A program made the position numbers and the translations under genes. Below, in pieces: positions 1 through 5,837 of a stretch of 7,631 nt of DNA (the stretch's first letter is position 1; every line of letters begins with the position of its first letter). This DNA comes from Eubacteriales Family XIII. Incertae Sedis bacterium (GTDB taxonomy: Bacteria > Bacillota > Clostridia > Peptostreptococcales > Anaerovoracaceae), in contig JAITKU010000141.1 in assembly GCA_031278255.1 (NCBI GenBank), positions 1 to 7,631 of the forward strand, given 5' to 3'. A model generated the notes under the pieces. That model did no database searches and was not told where the DNA came from. It saw only the letters and a program-made list of their open reading frames with translations.

Positions 1-2
1 TC

Positions 3-509
3 GGCGTCACGACGCGGGCGGACGGGCTTGAGGCTCCCGCCGATATAGAAACGCTCTACGAGGGCGCGGGCGACAGCTTCGATCTGGCTTGGGCCGTGGA
101 CGAAAACGGCCTGCCCGCGGATATCGACGCGATCCGGTATATCAAGATACAATCCACAACAGAATCCCCGGAGGTCAACGTCGTTTCCCGCGCGCCCGAA
201 GAGGCGTCGCCCGTGGGCCTGAGCGCGGCCCCGGCGCGCATCCTTGTGGACGGCGCCGCCCTGCCCCTAAAGGAGGGCCTGTACGAATACGACGCCGCGG
301 TGCGGGGCGCTTTCGCCGTCGAAGTGGAGGCGGAGGCGGGCGCCAATGTCTACATCAACAATCTGCGCGCCGCGTCGCGGGAATTCGCGCTGACGCCCGG
401 CAAGGGCCTCATCCGCGTGATCGTGCAGGAGGGAAAAAAGGAGCCGCGCATCTACCTTATCCGCGTGAGCGGAACGCCTTTCTCGGACGCGGAGACAGAA
501 CGGCGCTGA
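3..509 (+). CDS. C-terminal part of a probable exported/surface protein with a cadherin-like beta-sandwich domain
   Basis: The frame is open from the left edge, so the start and any signal peptide lie outside the window; 168 residues and the TGA at 507-509 are visible. Visible residues about 23-50 contain SFDLAWAVDENG followed by DIDAIRYIKI. I associate this pattern with the ends of secreted or surface proteins of gut Bacteroidota and Clostridia. Residues about 78-155 look like a cadherin-like beta-sandwich (PF12733-like): a hydrophobic/charged alternation containing VYINNL, then GKGLIRVIVQEG and a final RIYLIRV strand. A short hydrophilic tail (SGTPFSDAETERR) ends the protein, with no membrane anchor or sorting signal. 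A GTG at 96 lies in frame, but it falls inside the conserved-looking block and has no good ribosome binding site, so I treat the gene as 5'-truncated. The specific function is unknown and the domain call rests on pattern memory. Confidence 0.7.
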   Translation, partial: GVTTRADGLEAPADIETLYEGAGDSFDLAWAVDENGLPADIDAIRYIKIQSTTESPEVNVVSRAPEEASPVGLSAAPARILVDGAALPLKEGLYEYDAAVRGAFAVEVEAEAGANVYINNLRAASREFALTPGKGLIRVIVQEGKKEPRIYLIRVSGTPFSDAETERR

Positions 510-570
510 ACGCGAAACGCGGACGCAGGTGAAAGGCAAGACAAAAAATCCCCTATTTCGTATGCAAGTA

Positions 571-579
571 TGCTATAAT
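571..579 (+). promoter_or_regulatory. Extended -10 promoter for the acyl-CoA synthetase/deaminase operon
   Basis: TGC followed by a perfect TATAAT (574-579) forms an extended -10 element. No recognisable -35 hexamer sits 16-18 bases upstream, which is common for extended -10 promoters. Transcription would start near 586 and give a leader of about 44 bases before the ATG at 630. Just upstream, GTATGC occurs twice in direct orientation (560-565 and 568-573), the second copy overlapping the TG of the extended element. No terminator was found for the upstream gene in 510-570. Confidence 0.7.
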
Positions 580-629
580 CATGTGTATCAATATGGTTGT
601 CTTACTTTGCAAACGGGAGGGGTTTTTTT

Positions 630-2279
630 ATGTTGACAGGCTGTTACGGTCGAGAGGATTTTTCCGATTTCGATGATTTTGCGCGCAATTTTCGGATTGA
701 GGCGCCGGCGGATTTCAACTTCGCTTTCGACTGCATAGATACGCTTGCGCGGCTGTCGCCCGACAAGACGGCGATGGTATGGTGCAACGACGGGGGGGAT
801 GAGGCGCGTTACAGCTTTGCGCAGATTTCCGCGTATTCCGACGCGGCGGCGCGTTTCTTCGCCGCCTCCGGTATCGGCCGCGGCGACGCGGTCATGCTGG
901 TCCTGCGGCGGCGCGCGCAGTTCTGGTTCGCGCTGCTCGGGCTTATGAAACTCGGCGCCGTCGCGATTCCCTCCACGCATTATCTGCTCGCGGAGGATAT
1001 CGTTTACCGCAACAAGGCCGCTTCCGTCGCGGCCATTGTCACAACGGACGATGCGACGCTGCTCGCGGCTGTGGAACAAGCCCTGCCCGCGTCGCCGACG
1101 GTGCGGCTGCGCGTAAGTCTCGGCGGGGAGCGGGACGGCTGGCTGTCTTTTGACGAGGGGCTTGCGCGCTTTGCGCAGGGCGCGCCCTTGCCGCGCGTAA
1201 CGCGGAGCGAGGATATGCTGCTGCTCTACTTCACATCGGGCACCACGGGTCTGCCCAAGATGGTGGCGCACAACCACCGTTACCCCCTCGGGCATATCGC
1301 GACGGCGCGCTACTGGCACGCGCTGCACGCGGACAGTCTGCATTTCACGCTGGCGGACACGGGCTGGGCCAAGGCCGCCTGGGGCAAGATATTCGGCCAA
1401 TGGCTCTGCGGAGCGGCCATATTCGTGTACGATCAGGATTACTTGGATCCACATCGTCTGCTGCGCGCGCTCTGCCGCCACAAGGTCACGTCGTTCTGCG
1501 CGCCGCCCACCGTCTACAGGGTCCTGCTGACGGCGAATCCGGCGGCTTACGATCTGAGCGCGCTGGAGCGTGTCACCTCCGCGGGGGAACCCCTGACGGG
1601 GGATATCTTCAATAGGTTCAAGGAACAGACGGGGCTTTCCATCCGCGAGGCCTACGGCCAGACGGAGACCGTGCCGCTGACCATGACTTCGATCTATACG
1701 GCGCCGCGCGCGGGTTCCATAGGCAAGATCAATCCCCTCTACGATGTACTGCTCCTCGACGCGGACGGAAACGAGGTGCCGGACGGCGCGGAGGGTGAAA
1801 TCTGCGTCCGCGCGCAGCGGGGTTCTATCGGCCTGTTCACGGGATATTATCGCGACGCGGAGGCGACGAATCGCGCGTGGCGCGACGGAATGTATCATAC
1901 CGGCGACATGGCGCGGCGGGACGCGGACGGTTACGTGTACTTCATCGGGCGGGCGGACGACATCATCAAGTCCGCGGGCTATCGCATAGGACCCTATGAG
2001 GTGGAAAGCGTGCTGGCGCGGCATCCGGCCGTTCTGGAATGCGCCGTTACGGGCGTGCCGCATCCCCTGCGCGGGCAGGTCGTAAAGGCAAGCGTTGTGA
2101 CGGCGCCGTCCTGCGAGCCGTCGGAGGCGCTGAAAAGGGAATTGCGGGCCTTTATGAAAGAAAACGCCGCCGCGTACAAGATACCGCGCGTTATAGAGTT
2201 CGTGGACGCGTTGCCCAAGACCATTTCCGGAAAGGTGCGCCGCACGGCCGTGCGCGACGCGGACAAAACGAAAGGCTGA
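630..2279 (+). CDS. AMP-forming acyl-CoA synthetase (acetyl/medium-chain acyl-CoA ligase type)
   Basis: This ANL-superfamily adenylate-forming ligase should activate a carboxylic acid with ATP to an acyl-AMP and then transfer it to CoA in the cytoplasm. The ATG at 630 is preferred because GGAGGGG (616-622) sits 7 bases upstream; a TTG at 597 in the same frame has no such site. The product is 549 residues, normal for the family. Visible motifs are the P-loop YFTSGTTGLPK (200-210), YGQTET (342-347), YHTGD (422-426), the hinge region GRADDIIKSAGYRIGP (440-455) and the C-terminal catalytic lysine K535 in KTISGKVRR. The N-terminus (FNFAFDCID) and the overall arrangement resemble the medium-chain/branched-chain acyl-CoA synthetase group rather than classical Acs. 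The acyl substrate (short, branched or aromatic acid) cannot be read from the sequence. It is the first gene of an operon with the deaminase 4 bases downstream. Confidence 0.93.
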   Translation: MLTGCYGREDFSDFDDFARNFRIEAPADFNFAFDCIDTLARLSPDKTAMVWCNDGGDEARYSFAQISAYSDAAARFFAASGIGRGDAVMLVLRRRAQFWFALLGLMKLGAVAIPSTHYLLAEDIVYRNKAASVAAIVTTDDATLLAAVEQALPASPTVRLRVSLGGERDGWLSFDEGLARFAQGAPLPRVTRSEDMLLLYFTSGTTGLPKMVAHNHRYPLGHIATARYWHALHADSLHFTLADTGWAKAAWGKIFGQWLCGAAIFVYDQDYLDPHRLLRALCRHKVTSFCAPPTVYRVLLTANPAAYDLSALERVTSAGEPLTGDIFNRFKEQTGLSIREAYGQTETVPLTMTSIYTAPRAGSIGKINPLYDVLLLDADGNEVPDGAEGEICVRAQRGSIGLFTGYYRDAEATNRAWRDGMYHTGDMARRDADGYVYFIGRADDIIKSAGYRIGPYEVESVLARHPAVLECAVTGVPHPLRGQVVKASVVTAPSCEPSEALKRELRAFMKENAAAYKIPRVIEFVDALPKTISGKVRRTAVRDADKTKG

Positions 2280-2283
2280 CGAT

Positions 2284-3414
2284 ATGGCGGATTTTTTGCG
2301 CGATCTGTTCCGCGCGATGCCCAAGGCGGAACTTCATATGCATCTCGACGGCGCGCTCGAGGTCAAAACCGCGATCGAACTTATGACGGGGCGCGCTCCC
2401 GACGCAAAGGCCCCGGACGGCGGAGGAACGGAGTGCCCCAAGAACGCGGCGGGCGGCGCTTTCCGGGCGCAGTCCTATGAGGCCCTGTATCGCAGACTCG
2501 TGATCGACGGGCCGCTCGCGACGCAGGCGGCATTGCTCGGCCGTTACGATCTGCCGATAGAACTTTTGCAGAGCGAGGAGGCTTTGGAACGCGTCACCGA
2601 CGATCTGCTGCGCGCCAAGGCGGCCGACCGCGTGCGCTATTGCGAGATACGTTGGGCGCCCGCGCTTCATTGCGCCGGGGGCCTGGGCGTCCGGCGGGTT
2701 GTGGAGAGCGTGGCGCGCGCGACGAAGCGCGCCTGTGCCCGTTACGGCATCCTCGCGCGTCTGATCGTCGTCGGTATGCGTTTCCACGCGCCCCGGGAGA
2801 ACGTTTCCATGCTGCGTCAGGCGGCGGAGGCGGACGCGCGGGGGCTGCTCGCCGCCGCCGATCTCGCGGGACCGGAGGCGGCGCACCCCGATCCGACCGT
2901 ACAGCAGCCCTTTTTCGATGCGGCGCGGCGGCTCGGTCTGGGACTCACCCTGCACTGCGGAGAGCTGCCGTCCTCCGCGGACGCGATAAGGCGCTGCGTC
3001 CTGCGCGTCGCACCGGACCGTATCGCGCACGGAAGCGGCGCGGCGGCGGACGAGTCGCTTTGCGCCCTGCTTGCGGAACGCGGCATCCGGCTCGACCTCT
3101 GCCCCACGAGCAACATTCAAGCGGGGCTTTATGCGGATTACGCGGACTTTCCCGTCGCGACGCTCTTTCGCCGCGGCGTTCCCGTGAGCATAAGCACCGA
3201 TTCCCCCGTGATCTCGGGCCTCACGCTGAGCGAGGAGTATTACAGAACGGCGGCGGGCGGCCGGCTTGGGCCTGCGGAACTGTGGGCGATCAATCTGGCC
3301 TCCTTGGACAGCATCTTCGCGGAGGACGCCGTGAAGCGCGCGCTCAAGGCGGAATTCCGCGCGTGGGCGCACGGCGTTTCGGAACTCTGCCCGGACGCGT
3401 CAAGACCGGACTGA
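2284..3414 (+). CDS. add: Adenosine deaminase family protein
   Basis: This metal-dependent amidohydrolase is predicted to deaminate adenosine or a related aminopurine nucleoside to inosine plus ammonia in the cytoplasm, as part of purine salvage or catabolism. It has 376 residues, close to the family norm. Metal-binding HxH is at H18/H20 in AELHMHLDGAL. A family-typical EIRWAP block follows, then a GMRFHAPRENV block. H224 and catalytic E227 lie in LHCGE, H249 in RIAHGSG, then CPTSN, and metal ligand D306 in STDSP. The residue after D306 is Ser307, where classical enzymes have Asp (TDDP) and many bacterial homologues have Asn (TDNR), so substrate preference may differ. The start at 2284 is 4 bases after the upstream stop, with AAAGG (2271-2275) as a modest ribosome binding site, implying translational coupling. 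Adenine deaminase or another nucleoside deaminase remains possible. The symbol is given by family only. Confidence 0.88.
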   Translation: MADFLRDLFRAMPKAELHMHLDGALEVKTAIELMTGRAPDAKAPDGGGTECPKNAAGGAFRAQSYEALYRRLVIDGPLATQAALLGRYDLPIELLQSEEALERVTDDLLRAKAADRVRYCEIRWAPALHCAGGLGVRRVVESVARATKRACARYGILARLIVVGMRFHAPRENVSMLRQAAEADARGLLAAADLAGPEAAHPDPTVQQPFFDAARRLGLGLTLHCGELPSSADAIRRCVLRVAPDRIAHGSGAAADESLCALLAERGIRLDLCPTSNIQAGLYADYADFPVATLFRRGVPVSISTDSPVISGLTLSEEYYRTAAGGRLGPAELWAINLASLDSIFAEDAVKRALKAEFRAWAHGVSELCPDASRPD

Positions 3415-3469
3415 CGCGATTCCCGCGGAGCGTCCGCGTCCGCTTATCCTGTCTGTTTTGCGCATCTCA

Positions 3470-3487
3470 CCCTATCCCGCCCATCCC
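3470..3487 (-). other. Canonical G-quadruplex motif on the minus strand
   Basis: The minus strand reads GGGATGGGCGGGATAGGG: four G3 runs with loops of 2, 1 and 3 bases, matching the usual G3+N1-7 rule with short loops. It lies in the gap between the deaminase and modA, on the template strand for plus-strand transcription, about 55 bases downstream of the deaminase stop and about 85 bases upstream of the predicted modA transcription start. A run of eight T (3494-3501) follows. Folding and function are inference. Confidence 0.6.
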
Positions 3488-3505
3488 ATCAACTTTTTTT
3501 TCAAA

Positions 3506-3523
3506 ATGTTGCCCGGGCAACAT
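3506..3523. promoter_or_regulatory. Perfect 18-bp palindrome: operator or terminator hairpin upstream of modA
   Basis: ATGTTGCCCGGGCAACAT is a perfect dyad. Its centre (3514.5) falls about 41.5 bases upstream of the transcription start predicted from the extended -10 at 3541-3549, the classic position for an activator overlapping the -35 region. Alternatively, as RNA it can form a 7-bp stem with a CCGG loop followed by the T-rich stretch ACTTTTCCTTT, which would be a weak intrinsic terminator for the upstream operon. Both roles may coexist. It is not a recognisable ModE, FNR or CRP consensus site. Confidence 0.55.
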
Positions 3524-3540
3524 ACTTTTCCTTTCAACAA

Positions 3541-3549
3541 TGTTACAAT
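3541..3549 (+). promoter_or_regulatory. Extended -10 promoter of the mod operon
   Basis: TGT followed by TACAAT (3544-3549) is an extended -10 with one mismatch to TATAAT. No convincing -35 box lies 16-18 bases upstream, where the sequence is CATACT-like, next to the palindrome. The predicted start is near 3556. The leader of about 50 bases includes a small GGCGC/GCGCC hairpin (3561-3576) and the ribosome binding site AGGAGG (3590-3595). The leader is too short for a molybdenum-cofactor riboswitch. Confidence 0.6.
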
Positions 3550-3605
3550 ACTGTGTACACGGCGCATACGGGCGCCGGTATATCGTATAAGGAGGGAAGA
3601 AAGTG

Positions 3606-4442
3606 ATGCGGAAAGTAAATAAAATCCTATGTTTGACGGCGTTGCTCGCGCTGTTGCTCTTGGGCTTTTCGGCCTGCGGAGGCAACCCCAGCGGAACGGA
3701 GGCAGAGGCGGGCGCGGGAACGGAGGCGGAGGCCGCCGAAACGGGCGAGGCCGCGGGCGTGGAACTGAACGTCTCTGCGGCGGCGAGCCTGACGGACGCG
3801 CTCGAAGAAATCTACGCGGAGTATCAAAAGGAGAGCGCGGACCTGATAAATTTCAACTTCGCGGCCTCGGGGACCCTGCAGAAGCAGATACTGGAGGGCG
3901 CGCCCTGCGACTTCTTCATATCCGCCTCCAAGGGCCATATGGACGGACTCGCGGACGAGAGCCTGATCGTGCCGGAATCCCGCAAGGACCTGCTGGGCAA
4001 CGCGCTGACCCTGGTCACGGCCGCCGAGAAGTCCGAGCTTGTCAGCGTGGACAGCCTGACGAGCGCCGACGTGACGAGTATCGCCATCGGGGAGCCGGAA
4101 TCCGTGCCTGCGGGCAGCTACGCGAAGCAGACGCTCGAATCGCTTGGGATTTGGGAGGCCGTTACGGATAAGCTGATCTTCGCCAAGGACGTGCGGCAGG
4201 TCCTCGAATACGTTGAAACCGGCAATGCGGACTGCGGCTTCGTCTATCGCTCCGACGCCGCCTTGATGGAAACGGGCGTGATCGTGACGGACCTGCCCGC
4301 GGACAGCCACAGCCCGATCGTCTATCCCGCCGCCCTGATCGCGGGTTCGGAAAACGAGGCCGCCGCGCAGCTGTTCTACGATTATCTGCAATCGGATTAC
4401 GCGAAAGGCGTTTTTGAAAAGTACGGTTTTACCGTGCTGTAG
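3606..4442 (+). CDS. modA: Molybdate ABC transporter substrate-binding lipoprotein
   Basis: ModA captures molybdate (possibly tungstate) outside the membrane and delivers it to ModB. The ATG at 3606 follows AGGAGG (3590-3595) by 10 bases; an adjoining GTG at 3603 with a 7-base spacer would add one residue and cannot be excluded. The 278-residue product starts with a basic n-region and a Leu-rich core ending in the lipobox FSAC, so Cys24 should be lipidated. A flexible Glu/Ala/Gly/Thr-rich linker (about residues 25-51) follows. The ModA core includes SAAASLTDAL (57-66), NFAASGTLQKQI (84-95), APCDFFISAS (99-108), GEPESVPAGSYA (162-173) and GFVYRSDA (211-218). By comparison with E. coli ModA, likely oxyanion contacts are S61, S88, A169, V196 and Y214. 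It is the first gene of the operon, 15 bases before modB. Confidence 0.95.
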   Translation: MRKVNKILCLTALLALLLLGFSACGGNPSGTEAEAGAGTEAEAAETGEAAGVELNVSAAASLTDALEEIYAEYQKESADLINFNFAASGTLQKQILEGAPCDFFISASKGHMDGLADESLIVPESRKDLLGNALTLVTAAEKSELVSVDSLTSADVTSIAIGEPESVPAGSYAKQTLESLGIWEAVTDKLIFAKDVRQVLEYVETGNADCGFVYRSDAALMETGVIVTDLPADSHSPIVYPAALIAGSENEAAAQLFYDYLQSDYAKGVFEKYGFTVL

Positions 4443-4457
4443 AGGCACGGAGGCGCC

Positions 4458-5120
4458 ATGAATTTCGCTCCGGTCATCCTATCGCTGAAGATAGCGAGCG
4501 TTGCGACGGTATTCTCTTTTTTGCTGGGGAATCTCTTCGCCTACATTATTAATAAGAAGAAGATCCCCGGCAAGAACATCTGGGAGACCGTGTTGATCAT
4601 GCCGATGGTGCTGCCGCCCTCGGTGATGGGCTATTTGCTGCTGATCGCCTTTGGCAAACGCGGGTTTATCGGCGCCTTTCTGCTGGAGCATTTCGGCGTG
4701 CAGGTCGTCTTTACGTGGGTGGGGGCGACGATCGCGGCTTGCGTCGTCTCCCTGCCCTTGATGTACCAGAATGTAAAGGCCGCGTTTCTCTCGTCGGATC
4801 CCATATACGAGCAGGCGGCCAGAACGCTCGGCAGCAGCGAATGGCGGATATTTCGCACCGTGACCTTCCCGCTGGCTTGGCCCGGCGTCATAAGCGGCGT
4901 TGTGCTGGCTTTCGCGCGGGCCCTCGGCGAGTTCGGGGCCACGCTGATGATCGCGGGCAACATCCCGGGCAAGACGCAGACCATCCCGACGGCCATCTAC
5001 TTTGCCGTGGAATCCGGCAAGACAGAAACGGCCAACGCGCTGGTTTTGATCATGACGGTATTCAGTTTCGCGCTGATATTGGGGCTGAACGCATGGCTGA
5101 AAAAGAAGAATTACTATTGA
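4458..5120 (+). CDS. modB: Molybdate ABC transporter permease
   Basis: This is the membrane channel subunit that works as a dimer with ModA and ModC to import molybdate. The ATG at 4458 is preceded by GGAGG (4449-4453). The 220-residue protein is mostly hydrophobic, with about five membrane segments: roughly residues 4-31, 43-66, 82-101, 140-160 and 193-212. The cytoplasmic EAA loop, which docks onto the ATPase, is at about 118-140 (EQAARTLGSSEWRIF then RTVTFPLA). MPMVLPPSVMGYLLL (48-62) and ARALGEFGATLMIAGNIPG (153-171) are family hallmarks. The length is normal for ModB of the CysTW family. The gap to modC is 33 bases. Confidence 0.95.
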   Translation: MNFAPVILSLKIASVATVFSFLLGNLFAYIINKKKIPGKNIWETVLIMPMVLPPSVMGYLLLIAFGKRGFIGAFLLEHFGVQVVFTWVGATIAACVVSLPLMYQNVKAAFLSSDPIYEQAARTLGSSEWRIFRTVTFPLAWPGVISGVVLAFARALGEFGATLMIAGNIPGKTQTIPTAIYFAVESGKTETANALVLIMTVFSFALILGLNAWLKKKNYY

Positions 5121-5153
5121 GACGAACGGGTACGCCGAGGAACAGCAGAAGCG

Positions 5154-5837
5154 ATGAGCAGAATTGATTTCCATATTATAAAAAAACTGGATACATTCAC
5201 CTTGGACGTGCGCTTTGATTTTGACAGCGGCGTACTCGTGGTGCGCGGCGAATCCGGCGCGGGCAAGACCACCCTGCTGAACTGCATTGCGGGCCTGTTC
5301 GCCCCGGACGCGGGCTTCGTCTCGATAGACGGGGAACGCGTGTTCCTGCGCGGCGCGGGGGACGCGGGGCGCGGGGCGCGGATCGACAAGCCGGCGCGTT
5401 CCCGGGGCCTCGGTTATCTGTTTCAAAGCTATGCCCTCTTTCCGAACATGACCGTGGAACAGAACGTACTCTACGGTATCCGCAACAAGCCGGAATACAG
5501 GGACCACGCCCGCAGGAAAGAATTGCTCGATTACGCGGGCTACATCATGGATACCTTTGGGATCGCGGGGCTTCGCAAAAAGCGCCCAGGAATCATCTCG
5601 GGCGGCGAAAAGCAAAGGGTCGCCCTGTCGCGCGCTATCGTCACCAAGCCGAGGCTTCTGCTGCTGGACGAACCCTTTTCCGCGCTGGATGAGGAAACCA
5701 AGGCGATGGTATACGGCGAATTCAAACTCTTCAAGGAGCGCTTCCGGATTCCGACGATCCTGATCACGCACAGCGACGCCGAAAGCGAGATGTTCGGCGA
5801 TCATAAGATACACATGAAAGCGGGTGCCATCGTATGA
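5154..5837 (+). CDS. modC: Molybdate ABC transporter ATP-binding protein, short form without Mop/TOBE domain
   Basis: This ATPase powers molybdate import through ModB. All nucleotide-binding motifs are present: Walker A GESGAGKTT (32-40), Q-loop Q91 in LFQSYALFP, signature ISGGEKQR (148-155; Ile-Ser for Leu-Ser and Glu for the usual Gln), Walker B LLLLDEP (168-174), D-loop SALD (176-179) and switch histidine H206. At 227 residues it ends directly after the nucleotide-binding domain. E. coli ModC is about 350 residues because it carries a C-terminal molybdate-sensing Mop/TOBE domain, so that regulatory input is absent here. The ATG at 5154 is the only usual start codon in this frame after the stop at 5118. 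The ribosome binding site is poor (GAGG at 5137-5140, 13 bases away), suggesting reliance on coupling with modB. It overlaps the next gene by four bases. Confidence 0.93.
   Translation: MSRIDFHIIKKLDTFTLDVRFDFDSGVLVVRGESGAGKTTLLNCIAGLFAPDAGFVSIDGERVFLRGAGDAGRGARIDKPARSRGLGYLFQSYALFPNMTVEQNVLYGIRNKPEYRDHARRKELLDYAGYIMDTFGIAGLRKKRPGIISGGEKQRVALSRAIVTKPRLLLLDEPFSALDEETKAMVYGEFKLFKERFRIPTILITHSDAESEMFGDHKIHMKAGAIV

Noticed and set aside
588..2324. Long minus-strand open frame (578 codons) opposite the acyl-CoA synthetase.
   Set aside because: It is a GC-rich antisense shadow: Arg/His-rich, with no recognisable motif, and lying opposite a gene with all its catalytic motifs intact.
2191..3372. Minus-strand open frame of 393 codons opposite the adenosine deaminase.
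   Set aside because: Low-complexity Arg/Gly-rich translation with no motifs; the plus strand carries clear metal-binding motifs.
3424..3438. CGCGGA-GCG-TCCGCG hairpin just after the deaminase stop as a terminator.
   Set aside because: The stem is only 6 bp with a 3-base loop and no T-tract follows. It may contribute to RNA stability but is not a convincing intrinsic terminator.
3556..3605. Molybdenum-cofactor riboswitch in the modA leader.
   Set aside because: The leader is about 50 bases with only one small hairpin, much too short for that RNA class.
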